10,014 nt of DNA. Source: Aromatoleum sp. GTDB lineage: Bacteria; Pseudomonadota; Gammaproteobacteria; Burkholderiales; Casimicrobiaceae. The notes below the pieces were generated by a model. The model saw nothing but the letters and a program-made list of their open reading frames with translations, made no database searches and was not told the DNA's origin. Shown piece by piece: positions 1-6,835 of this stretch. The DNA is taken from positions 1 through 10,014 of the forward strand of contig JAAFGU010000065.1 of NCBI GenBank assembly GCA_010365205.1, read 5' to 3'. Position 1 is the stretch's first letter. Every line of letters starts with the position of its first letter. The position numbers and the translations under genes were made by a program.

Positions 1-39
1 CGTGCCCGACATCACGCCGGCATAGAGTTCGCGGCGCAT
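1..39 (-). CDS. anmK: Anhydro-N-acetylmuramic acid kinase, N-terminal fragment (cut by window edge)
   Basis: Only 13 codons are visible, reading MRRELYAGVMSGT from an ATG at 39-37. The hydrophobic strand followed by GVMSGT is the hallmark N-terminus of AnmK, where it starts the ATP-binding loop of this ASKHA-fold kinase. AnmK phosphorylates and opens 1,6-anhydro-MurNAc, a product of lytic transglycosylases, feeding peptidoglycan recycling in the cytoplasm. The gene starts 25 bases after the stop of the M23 endopeptidase on the same strand. Co-transcription with a cell-wall hydrolase, and the nearby tyrS, match the arrangement known in Pseudomonas and many betaproteobacteria. The rest of the gene lies beyond position 1. 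The identification rests on a short peptide plus context, so it is probable rather than certain. Confidence 0.75.
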   Translation of the reverse strand, partial: MRRELYAGVMSGT

Positions 40-64
40 CGAGAGTGGCGCGAAAGGCCCGCCG

Positions 65-1402
65 TCAGTCGGACGCGGCGGCGAGCGGGAAGGGCAGTGT
101 CCGCGCCAGCGCCAATTGCAACGTCGCCGGCGCGATACCCGCCATGAACGCGGCACGGTCAGCCGCCGGCAGCGGTTCGCCGCCCGGCAGCGCGATCGTC
201 AGCGGATCGCGTTGCTCGTTGGCGACGCGAAATTCGTAGTGCAGGTGCGGGCCGGTCGCCCAGCCGGTCTGCCCGACGTACCCGATCACCTCACCCTGCG
301 CGATGCGCGCGCCGGGTTTCAACTGCGGCGCGAACCGCGACAGGTGCGCGTAGAGCGTCGAATACGCACCCGAATTCTGTAGGTGGATCACCTTCCCGTA
401 TCCGCCCTCCACGCCGGCGAACAGCAGCTTCCCGTTGCCGGTGGCGCGCACCGGCGTGCCGACTGGCGCTGCATAGTCGATGCCTTTGTGCGCGCGCCAG
501 GTCCGCAGAATCGGGTGGAAACGGGAGTTGGAGAAGCCCGAGGTGACCCGCGAGAATTCCATCGGCGATCGCAAGAACGCCTTGCGCAACGCGCTGCCAT
601 CCTGGGCATAGTACGACTCGGCGCCGCCGGCATCGCGCCAGAGGTAGGCGCGGAACTCCTTGCCGCGGTTCGAGAATTCGGCCGCCACGATGCGTCCCGC
701 GCCGACCGCCTCGCCCTCGACGTAGCGCATTTCGTAGACGACGCTGAAGCGATCGCCGCGCTGGATATCCTTGTAGAAATCGATGTCGCCGGCGAAGACG
801 TCGGCAAGCTGGATCGTCACCGCGTCGGGCAAGCCGATCGCGTCGGCCGCGCCGAACAGCGATGAGCGGATTTCGCCGGCGGCCATTTTCCAGTGCACCG
901 CGGCCGGCGCGACCGTCGTCGCCGCCGCAAAATGCTGGCCATCGCGAACGACCGAGAGCAGATCGCCGCTGCCGGTCACAAAGCGCAGCCGGAGCAGGAG
1001 ACCATCGTCGCCGGTTTCGACGGTGAGCGGCCGGCCGGGCCGCAATTGGTACAACGGTCGCGCCGCAGGATCGGTGCGCATGAAGGCCATCGCGTCGGGA
1101 TCGTTGACACCGAGCCGCGAAAGCACGCTGCCGACGGTATCGCCACGCTGTATCCGTTCCTCGCGCCAGTAGCCGGCGAGCCGGTCGTCGATCGAGCGGA
1201 CCTCCGGCACCGGCAACGCGCGATTGATCTCTCGCGTGGGCGCCGTATCGAGCGTGGTACCCGGCGCGAGACCGAAGGCGGCGACGCCGGACAATCCGAG
1301 CACGGCGACCGCAAGCCATTGGCCCGGCGACAGCGCGCGCACCGCACGGCTCGCGGCCGGCCGGATGCTTTGCGCTAGAATCCAACGTTTACGTGCGGTC
1401 AT
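65..1402 (-). CDS. Membrane-anchored M23 (LytM) peptidoglycan endopeptidase with LysM-like domain
   Basis: The 445-residue protein has one membrane segment (about residues 29-46, LAVAVLGLSGVAAFG) after a basic N-terminus, so it should be an inner-membrane-anchored or exported periplasmic enzyme. Residues about 82-130 (IQRGDTVGSVLSRLGV) form a LysM/OapA-like cell-wall-binding module. The C-terminal M23 domain (about 295-400) has the zinc ligands H305 and D309 in HKGID, H353 in YAHLS, and H386-L-H388 in PHLHYEF. The catalytic set is complete, so it is probably an active D,D-endopeptidase cutting peptide cross-links, of MepM/Csd3-like architecture. The ATG at 1402-1400 was chosen because it directly precedes the basic and membrane segments. 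The open frame extends far upstream, but across the GST gene and without homologous-looking content. The Shine-Dalgarno is weak. It probably forms an operon with anmK downstream. Confidence 0.9.
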   Translation of the reverse strand: MTARKRWILAQSIRPAASRAVRALSPGQWLAVAVLGLSGVAAFGLAPGTTLDTAPTREINRALPVPEVRSIDDRLAGYWREERIQRGDTVGSVLSRLGVNDPDAMAFMRTDPAARPLYQLRPGRPLTVETGDDGLLLRLRFVTGSGDLLSVVRDGQHFAAATTVAPAAVHWKMAAGEIRSSLFGAADAIGLPDAVTIQLADVFAGDIDFYKDIQRGDRFSVVYEMRYVEGEAVGAGRIVAAEFSNRGKEFRAYLWRDAGGAESYYAQDGSALRKAFLRSPMEFSRVTSGFSNSRFHPILRTWRAHKGIDYAAPVGTPVRATGNGKLLFAGVEGGYGKVIHLQNSGAYSTLYAHLSRFAPQLKPGARIAQGEVIGYVGQTGWATGPHLHYEFRVANEQRDPLTIALPGGEPLPAADRAAFMAGIAPATLQLALARTLPFPLAAASD

Positions 1403-1498
1403 GGTCAGAGCGAAAACGTCCAGGACCTCAATTCTACCAAACGGCCGCCGGACGACGGCGCCGCCCCGTCGGGCGCCGGCCACCGCAGGAATCCAGCC
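1403..1498. promoter_or_regulatory. Divergent intergenic region between M23 peptidase and GST, with promoter-like box and hairpin
   Basis: This 96-base spacer separates two outward-facing transcription units, so it should hold promoters for both. On the minus strand, TAGAAT at 1436-1431 resembles a sigma-70 -10 box, 29 bases before the M23 start codon, but I see no convincing -35. Closer to the GST gene is a perfect 7-bp inverted repeat, CGGCGCC at 1456-1462 and GGCGCCG at 1472-1478, with a 9-base loop. It could form a hairpin in a GST leader transcript or be an operator. Both readings are inference from short motifs. Confidence 0.3.
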
Positions 1499-2119
1499 AT
1501 GAGCCTCATCATCTACGGCATGCCCGCCTCGCGTGCCTTTCGCAACCTTTGGGCAGCGCACGAACTCGGGCTCGCCTACGTCAACGTTCCGTACAATTTC
1601 ACGGGACCCGAGATCAAGGACCCTGCCTATCTGGCGATCAATCCCAACGCGACGATCCCGGCGATCGTCGACGACGGATTCCCGCTCTGGGAGTCGCTGG
1701 CAATCAACCTCTATCTTGCGAAAAAGGCCGGCAAGCTCTGGCCCGCGGGCCTGCAGGGCGAGGCGCAGGTCATGCAGTGGACACTGTGGGCGGCGACCGA
1801 GGTCGAGCCGCTGATCGGCGCATGGTTCTACCACACGATGTTCCTGCCGCCGGCGCAGCGCAAACCTGAGCTGGCGGCGGATGCCGCGGCCCGGTTGCCG
1901 AAGCGCCTCGCCGTGCTCGAGCTTGTGCTGGCCAACCGCGATTATCTGATCGGCGACGAATTCACCATCGCCGACCTCAACGTCGCCGCCGTCCTGTTCC
2001 GCGCTCCGAAGTTCGGACTGGACGCCTTTGCGCGGGTGAAGTCCTGGCACGCCCGCTGCTGCGGCCGCGACGGCGCCAAGGCGGCGATCGCGCTGCGCGA
2101 ACCGACGAAGGCGGCGTAA
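1499..2119 (+). CDS. Glutathione S-transferase family protein
   Basis: This 206-residue protein has the usual two-domain GST layout. The thioredoxin-like N-terminal domain (about 1-78) starts with LIIYGMPASRAFRNLW. It contains the cis-proline motif NPNATIPAI (P54) and the glutathione gamma-glutamyl-binding pair E65-S66 in LWESLAINLYL. The all-helical C-terminal domain (about 90-200) includes the N-capping motif region LIGDEFTIADLNVAAVLF, typical of GST folds. It is cytosolic, and the probable role is glutathione conjugation or glutathione-dependent redox or detoxification chemistry. The substrate cannot be read from sequence. The ATG at 1499 has AGGA at 1487-1490, 8 bases upstream. It stops 5 bases before tyrS, so the two are probably co-transcribed. 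Nothing shows a functional link with tRNA charging or sulfur oxidation. Family assignment is firm, the specific function is not. Confidence 0.88.
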   Translation: MSLIIYGMPASRAFRNLWAAHELGLAYVNVPYNFTGPEIKDPAYLAINPNATIPAIVDDGFPLWESLAINLYLAKKAGKLWPAGLQGEAQVMQWTLWAATEVEPLIGAWFYHTMFLPPAQRKPELAADAAARLPKRLAVLELVLANRDYLIGDEFTIADLNVAAVLFRAPKFGLDAFARVKSWHARCCGRDGAKAAIALREPTKAA

Positions 2120-2124
2120 CGGCC

Positions 2125-3327
2125 ATGGCGTTCGACATCGAGCACCAGCTCGCCGTCTTCAAGCGCGGCGCCCACGAACTCCTCGTCGAAAGCGAGTTGG
2201 TCGAAAAGCTGAAGCGCGGCAAGCCGCTGAAAATCAAGGAAGGCTTCGACCCGACACGGCCCGACCTGCACCTCGGCCACACGGTCCAGTTCAACAAGCT
2301 CCGGCAGCTCCAGGATCTCGGCCACCACATCGTGTTCCTGATCGGCGACTTCACCGGGCTGATCGGCGACCCTACCGGGCGCAACGTCACGCGGCCGGCG
2401 CTCACCCCCGAGGACATCGCCGCCAACGCGAAGACCTACACCGACCAGGTATTCCTGATCCTCGACCGCGACAAGACCGAGGTCGCGTTCAACTCGAAGT
2501 GGCTGATGCCGCTGGGCGCCGACGGGATGGTCAAGCTCGCCGCCAAATACACGGTCGCGCGAATGCTCGAGCGCGACGACTTCGCCCAACGCTACAGGGG
2601 CGGCCAGCCGATTGCGATCCACGAGTTTCTGTATCCGCTGGCGCAGGGTTACGACTCCGTGGCGCTCCAGTCGGATGTCGAGTTGGGCGGCACCGACCAG
2701 AAATTCAATCTTTTGGTCGGCCGCGAACTGCAACGACACTATGGACAGGAGCCGCAGTGCATTCTGACGCTGCCGCTGCTGGAAGGCCTGGACGGCGTCA
2801 ACAAGATGTCGAAGTCGCTCGACAACTACGTCGGCATCACCGAAGCGCCGAACGAGATGTTCGGCAAACTGATGTCGATCTCCGACGAGCTGATGTGGCG
2901 CTACTACGAACTGCTGTCGTTCCGGCCGCTCGACGAGCTTGCAACGCTGAAGCGCGAATGCGGGGCGGGACGCAATCCGCGCGACGCGAAGGTCGCGCTG
3001 GGGCAGGAGATCGTCGCGCGGTTCCATTCGCAGGGCGCTGCCGAAAATGCGCTGGCGGAGTTCGAGGCCCGTTTCAGGCACGGAGCGGTGCCCGAAGACA
3101 TCGAGGAGGTCATGCTGGACACGAATGGACGCGGGATCGGCATCGGCCAACTCGCGAAACAGGCGGGCGTTTCGCTTTCGACCACGCACGTCTATCAGCT
3201 AATCGACCAGGGGGGGCTGAGGGTCGACGGCGAACGCGTCACCGATCGAACCATGACGATCCCCGCCGGGAGCACCGTCGTCGTGCAAGCCGGAAAGCGC
3301 AAGTTTGCCCGCGTGACCGTCAAATAG
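2125..3327 (+). CDS. tyrS: Tyrosyl-tRNA synthetase (TyrZ-like)
   Basis: This class I aminoacyl-tRNA synthetase charges tRNA-Tyr with tyrosine in the cytoplasm. The 400 residues match the usual length. The Rossmann catalytic domain carries the ATP-binding HIGH-type motif HLGH (residues 49-52, in FDPTRPDLHLGHTVQF). The second signature KMSKS is at 227-231. Between them lie DSVALQSDVELGGTDQKFN (tyrosine and tRNA contacts). The C-terminal ~60 residues (GIGIGQLAKQAG...LRVDGERV) are an S4 RNA-binding domain. The FDPTRPDLHLGHT form of the HIGH region is typical of the TyrZ-like TyrRS branch found in Pseudomonas and many betaproteobacteria, rather than the E. coli TyrS type. The ATG at 2125 lies 5 bases after the GST stop, with a GAAGG-like Shine-Dalgarno inside the end of the GST gene, implying coupled translation. 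It is followed by convergent soxB. Confidence 0.97.
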   Translation: MAFDIEHQLAVFKRGAHELLVESELVEKLKRGKPLKIKEGFDPTRPDLHLGHTVQFNKLRQLQDLGHHIVFLIGDFTGLIGDPTGRNVTRPALTPEDIAANAKTYTDQVFLILDRDKTEVAFNSKWLMPLGADGMVKLAAKYTVARMLERDDFAQRYRGGQPIAIHEFLYPLAQGYDSVALQSDVELGGTDQKFNLLVGRELQRHYGQEPQCILTLPLLEGLDGVNKMSKSLDNYVGITEAPNEMFGKLMSISDELMWRYYELLSFRPLDELATLKRECGAGRNPRDAKVALGQEIVARFHSQGAAENALAEFEARFRHGAVPEDIEEVMLDTNGRGIGIGQLAKQAGVSLSTTHVYQLIDQGGLRVDGERVTDRTMTIPAGSTVVVQAGKRKFARVTVK

Positions 3328-3390
3328 TGCTGGGAACGTTCGGTGGCAGCAACGACCGTGAGCCCGACGATTCGTCGCAGCCTCCGGCTC
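3328..3390. terminator. Candidate terminator region between convergent tyrS and soxB
   Basis: Two transcription units meet here with 61 bases between the stop codons. Just after the tyrS stop, TGCTG (3328-3332) can pair with CAGCA (3347-3351). Further on, GAGCCCGACG (3360-3369) can pair with CGTCG (3373-3377) and, across an 8-base bulge, with GGCTC (3386-3390), the last of which overlaps the soxB stop codon. Neither hairpin has a clear T tract on either strand, so they are not textbook intrinsic terminators. The location argues for transcription ending here, but the exact element is uncertain. Confidence 0.25.
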
Positions 3391-5110
3391 AGGCCATCCC
3401 CGGATTGCCGGACATGCCTTCGACCTTCGGCAGGTTCAGCACCCGCGGTTTGATCGTCTTCTGCGCGCGCAGATAGCGCGCCATCACGTCCCAGATCGCT
3501 TCCCCGCCGGTCGCCCTGGCCTCCTCGGACACCGGCGCCCATCCCGCGACTTTGTATTTCTTCGTCGCGGCTAGCGGCTTGCCGTCGAGCGTCATGCTCG
3601 TGATGCGGCCGCCCATTTTTCCGTTCGGGTCGATGGAATATCGCAGTCCGCCGACGCGGACCATGTCGCCGCCCTGCTGGTAGTACGGATCGGGATTGAA
3701 GAGATTGTCGGCAACGTCCTCGAGAATCGTCCTGATCGTCTCGCCGGTGAATTCGTTGACGGTGACGTACGGATAGGTGATCGCGGTCTGGTCCATCACG
3801 TGCTCGATAGTGATCCCCTGTCCGGGAAGCAGCGTCGTCCCCCAGCGGAAGCCGGGCGAAAACGCGATCTCGGCGTTCTTCTCCGCCATCAGCGCATCGA
3901 GGATCAGCTGGTCCGCGGTGCCGTTGAAATTGCCGCGGCGATAAAGCAGGCCTTCGGTCACGGCGAGCACTTCGTCGAGCTTCGCGGCATACGGCGCGCG
4001 CTGCCGGCGAATGAGCGCCGCCATCTCCGGATCGGCGGGCAGCAGAGCGCCGAAGACCGGCACCAGCCGATAGCGGAAATCGGCGAGCTTGCCGTCCTTC
4101 ACGTCGAGATCGAGGACGCCGAGAAACTTGCCGTTGCTTCCGGCGTTGGTGATGAGCGTCTTGCCACCGGCATTGCCAACGAGTGTTCCCTGCGGGACGC
4201 CGTCGTGCGTGTGGCCGCCCAGGATCGCGTCGAGTCCGGTGACGCGCGTCGCGAGTTTCAGGTCGACGTCCATTCCGTTGTGCGACAGCAGTACGACGAT
4301 CTGCGCGCCCTTGCTCCGCGCCTCGTCGACGACCTTCTGCATCGCCTCTTCCTGAATGCCGAACGTCCAATCCGCGACAAAGTAGCGCGGGTTGGCGATC
4401 GGCGTGTACGGAAACGCCTGACCGACGATGGCAACGCGGATGCCGTTGACGATGCGCACCACGTACGGCGGGAACACCGGGTCACCGAAATCCGCGGTCT
4501 TGACGTTCTGGGCGACGAAATCGATCTTGCCGGCAAAATCCCGGTCGACGATTTCCCGGACGCGCTCGGCGCCGAGCGTGAAGTCCCAGTGGCCCGTCAT
4601 CACGTCGACGCCAAGGAGCTTCTGCGCGTCGACCATGTCCTGCCCCCGGGTCCACAACGCCGTCGCCGAGCCCTGCCACGTGTCGCCGCCGTCGAGCAGC
4701 AGCGCGCCGGGCCGCGACGCGCGCAGTTTCTTGACCAGCGTCGCGAGGTGGGCGAAGCCTCCGATCTGGCCGTAGGCCCTCGCCGCTTTTTCGAACTCGA
4801 GGTAGGTGAACGCGTGCGCCTCGCGCGTCCCGGGGCGAATGCCGAAATGCGCGAGCAGCGCCTCGCCGACCAGATGCGGCGGCTGGCCGCGCGCAGCGGC
4901 GACGCCGAGATTGACGTTCGGCTCGCGGAAGTAGCTCGGGTTGAGCTGCGCGTGGCAGTCGGTGAAATGCAGCAGGCTGACGTTGCCGAAGCGTTCGATG
5001 CCGTCGTAGAAACTCGCGCCGGCGGACAGATCGAGCGCGGCGCGGCTGTCGACGGGAAGTCCGGCGGCGGCTGCGGCGGCGACGATATGCAGGAATTCGC
5101 GGCGGTTCAT
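3389..5110 (-). CDS. soxB: SoxB, sulfate thiol esterase of the Sox system
   Basis: SoxB is the periplasmic di-manganese hydrolase that releases sulfate from the sulfonated SoxY cysteine. The 573-residue protein belongs to the 5'-nucleotidase/metallophosphoesterase family. Metal-site motifs in order are FTDCHAQ (D51, H53), LDGGDTWQGS (D143), TGHWDFT (H174), LLSHNGMD (H277) and GGHTHDG (H300, H302). A 5'-nucleotidase C-terminal domain follows (about 380-560), including FNGTADQLI and VNEFTGETIR. The N-terminus MNRREFLHIVAAAAAAG is a Tat signal (twin arginine, then a hydrophobic run), which supports the ATG at 5110-5108 even though no Shine-Dalgarno is visible. An in-frame ATG at 5203 preceded by GGAGG would add 31 residues. 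Where I recall the family motif GHWEF, this protein has GHWDF. It is the last gene of the sox operon, separated from soxX by a 142-base spacer. Confidence 0.96.
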   Translation of the reverse strand: MNRREFLHIVAAAAAAGLPVDSRAALDLSAGASFYDGIERFGNVSLLHFTDCHAQLNPSYFREPNVNLGVAAARGQPPHLVGEALLAHFGIRPGTREAHAFTYLEFEKAARAYGQIGGFAHLATLVKKLRASRPGALLLDGGDTWQGSATALWTRGQDMVDAQKLLGVDVMTGHWDFTLGAERVREIVDRDFAGKIDFVAQNVKTADFGDPVFPPYVVRIVNGIRVAIVGQAFPYTPIANPRYFVADWTFGIQEEAMQKVVDEARSKGAQIVVLLSHNGMDVDLKLATRVTGLDAILGGHTHDGVPQGTLVGNAGGKTLITNAGSNGKFLGVLDLDVKDGKLADFRYRLVPVFGALLPADPEMAALIRRQRAPYAAKLDEVLAVTEGLLYRRGNFNGTADQLILDALMAEKNAEIAFSPGFRWGTTLLPGQGITIEHVMDQTAITYPYVTVNEFTGETIRTILEDVADNLFNPDPYYQQGGDMVRVGGLRYSIDPNGKMGGRITSMTLDGKPLAATKKYKVAGWAPVSEEARATGGEAIWDVMARYLRAQKTIKPRVLNLPKVEGMSGNPGMA

Positions 5111-5167
5111 GATGTCGTCGAATGTTCGGGCGCGGGGTGATCGTCGGGCGATCGCGACGCGACCCGG

Positions 5168-5201
5168 GTCGGCGACATCCTCGCTGACATCCGTCGCCGA
5201 C
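5168..5201 (-). promoter_or_regulatory. Intercistronic stem-loop between soxX and soxB
   Basis: GTCGGCGAC at 5168-5176 is the exact reverse complement of GTCGCCGAC at 5193-5201, giving a perfect 9-bp GC-rich stem with a 16-base loop. In the sox transcript it lies 51 bases after the soxX stop and 57 bases before the chosen soxB start. It is the main feature of the 142-base spacer (5111-5252). No U tract follows, so it is not an obvious terminator. It could slow transcription, protect an mRNA end, or affect soxB translation. The structure is seen directly, the role is inference. Confidence 0.45.
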
Positions 5202-5252
5202 ATCCGCCTCCGCCGGCCTGCCGCGCGTGCCCGTCCAGCGCCGGGAGTCGCG

Positions 5253-5888
5253 CTATTTGTTGACCGGCGACTCCGGGTCCATCAGCAGCGCGACAACGTC
5301 TTTCATCTGCTGCTCGGTAAGAATTCCGTTGTGTCCGAAGCGCGGCATGGTCGTGCACGCGGCGTATGCGTCCGAATTGAAGACCTTGCCGTACGCGTAT
5401 TTCTGGATTTCCGGACCGTAGCCGCGAACCTTCGCGAATCGGTACAGGCTGGGGCCGATCGTGCCATAGGAGACTTCCTGCGGTGCGATCTGGTGGCACG
5501 CATAGCAGTTGGCGCCGACCGGACCGGCCGGATCGTCGGAATACTGCTTGCCGCGCCCTTCCTGCGCGATCTTCTCGCCGTTCTTCCAGTCGCCGAGAAG
5601 CTTGCCGTCGGCGGGCCACTTGATCATCGCCAGGTTGGCGCGCTCGATCTTTTCGGCGATCTCCCGGGGCGGGGGCTTGTTGGCGAGCGCCGAGCAAACG
5701 CGCTGCGTCTCGTCTTGGTCGAGGCGGTCGAGCCCGGCCTGACCGCGGGCCTTGAACGAGGCTTTGAGCATCGCCTCGGCCTTTGCCGCAATCCCAGCGT
5801 CGGTCGCGGACGGCGGCGTCGCGGCGCCTCCCGCGCAACCGGTGACGACGATGGCGGTCATCACGGACAACAGGTACCTGGTGTGCAT
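5253..5888 (-). CDS. soxX: SoxX, monoheme cytochrome c subunit of SoxAX, probable lipoprotein
   Basis: SoxX pairs with SoxA to form the heterodimeric cytochrome that oxidatively joins thiosulfate to the SoxY cysteine. The 211-residue protein has one c-type heme site, CYACH (C128, C131, H132), after GPVGANC. The likely sixth ligand is M181 in the CTTMPRFG motif, both typical of SoxX. Residues 60-120 form the extra N-terminal segment seen in the longer SoxX proteins. The N-terminus MHTRYLLSVMTAIVVTGCAGG ends in a lipobox-like VTGC (C18), so export as a lipoprotein is predicted. C65 and C178 are additional cysteines that could form a disulfide. The ATG at 5888-5886 is preceded by CGGAG at a good distance. 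It starts 11 bases after the soxA stop, which implies coupled synthesis of the two subunits. Confidence 0.94.
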   Translation of the reverse strand: MHTRYLLSVMTAIVVTGCAGGAATPPSATDAGIAAKAEAMLKASFKARGQAGLDRLDQDETQRVCSALANKPPPREIAEKIERANLAMIKWPADGKLLGDWKNGEKIAQEGRGKQYSDDPAGPVGANCYACHQIAPQEVSYGTIGPSLYRFAKVRGYGPEIQKYAYGKVFNSDAYAACTTMPRFGHNGILTEQQMKDVVALLMDPESPVNK

Positions 5889-5899
5889 GTCAGTCTCCG

Positions 5900-6718
5900 T
5901 CAGCGCTTGATGGCGGGCGCGTCGAACTCGGCGCCGTTGGCGTTGCGCGCGAGGAACATCGTCAGTGCGATCGACGCGTCCGACGCGAACTCGAGTTCCG
6001 GAAAGCGCTGCTGGCGGAAGCAATCGTTCAATCGCCACTGGAACGAGCGCAGCTCGCCCTGCGAGACGCGGTACGCCGGCCACGTCGTGTAGGCCTTGCG
6101 CGCACCGTCAACCTTGGTGAGGTTCGGCAGGTCCTGCAAGCGGATTCGCTTGCCGTCGTCGCCGTGGCAGGTGGCGCACCCGAAATCGTGCGGCCCCCCG
6201 CGGTAGTAGAAGATCTTCTCGCCGATCCGGTAGGCTTCCTGCTCCTTCGGATGCGACTGCGGAACGTTCATCCTGATCCCGCGCGATTCCGACGTCACAT
6301 ACGCGACCAGTGCCTCCATGTCGGCCTTCTTGTCGTTTCCCGCGCCAAACGGGTTCTTCTTCGCGTCCGCCTCGGTGTAGCCCTGCTGCGTGACCATGCA
6401 CCAGACGAGCCTCGTCTCGAGGTCCTGCACGCGGTCGGCATCGGCGAAATACTTCGGCAGCTCGCTGTAGGCGCCCTTGACGACGCCCGGCCCGAGGCCC
6501 AGGTCGCAACGCTCGAGCGATGCCTTCTTCGGGCCGCGCGCCTGCTTCCACATATCTTCGCCGCGGGCTTCCCACAGCTCGGCGGGATTCCCGTCCTGCA
6601 GCGCCGCGCGGTATTTTGCGATTTCGTCGACAGGGCTGCCCTGCCCCAGCGCGGTCGCTGCGGCCAGGATGAAAAGCGCGGCGACGCCCTGGGCTGCGCG
6701 CCGATGATGGGATCGCAT
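5900..6718 (-). CDS. soxA: SoxA, monoheme-type cytochrome c subunit of SoxAX
   Basis: SoxA is the catalytic subunit of the periplasmic SoxAX cytochrome, which forms the SoxY-S-thiosulfonate bond and passes electrons to SoxX. The 272-residue protein has a Sec-type signal peptide (about 1-25, VAALFILAAATALG). The only c-type heme motif is CATCH (C181, C184, H185). The expected axial cysteine, which carries the persulfide, is C233 in RSFQWRLNDCFRQQRFPE. The N-terminal half, where diheme SoxA proteins have another CxxCH, instead has lone C71 and C107. This matches monoheme SoxA proteins in which a disulfide replaces the first heme. The ATG at 6718-6716 has a strong AGGAGGAG Shine-Dalgarno. It lies 163 bases downstream of soxZ, across a spacer with a large hairpin, and 11 bases upstream of soxX. 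Confidence 0.95.
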   Translation of the reverse strand: MRSHHRRAAQGVAALFILAAATALGQGSPVDEIAKYRAALQDGNPAELWEARGEDMWKQARGPKKASLERCDLGLGPGVVKGAYSELPKYFADADRVQDLETRLVWCMVTQQGYTEADAKKNPFGAGNDKKADMEALVAYVTSESRGIRMNVPQSHPKEQEAYRIGEKIFYYRGGPHDFGCATCHGDDGKRIRLQDLPNLTKVDGARKAYTTWPAYRVSQGELRSFQWRLNDCFRQQRFPELEFASDASIALTMFLARNANGAEFDAPAIKR

Positions 6719-6835
6719 GGGACTCCTCCTCGTGGTGGGACGGCACGGCGGGGTGCCTTCCCTTCGGGTCACGCTCCGCGCATCCGCGACTCTCCACCGC
6801 GGACCTCGACAGGCGCCACCTCTTTCCGTCTGCCC

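Noticed and set aside
1403..2050. N-terminal extension of the M23 peptidase frame to 661 residues
   Set aside because: The extra 216 codons are antisense to the GST gene, are arginine-rich without domain features, and precede a normal basic N-terminus plus membrane segment starting at 1402.
1942..3189. 415-residue open frame antisense to tyrS
   Set aside because: It lies opposite a well-conserved tyrS in GC-rich DNA, where stop-free antisense frames are expected; its translation has no recognisable domain or start signal.
3800..5140. 446-residue open frame on the plus strand opposite soxB
   Set aside because: Mirror frame of the conserved soxB codons; composition is charged and repetitive, with no motif.
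5174..5205. Three copies of GACATCC at 12-13 base spacing
   Set aside because: They overlap the 9-bp stem-loop and the in-frame sequence upstream of soxB; with 7 bases each in GC-rich DNA they are weak evidence for a separate element.
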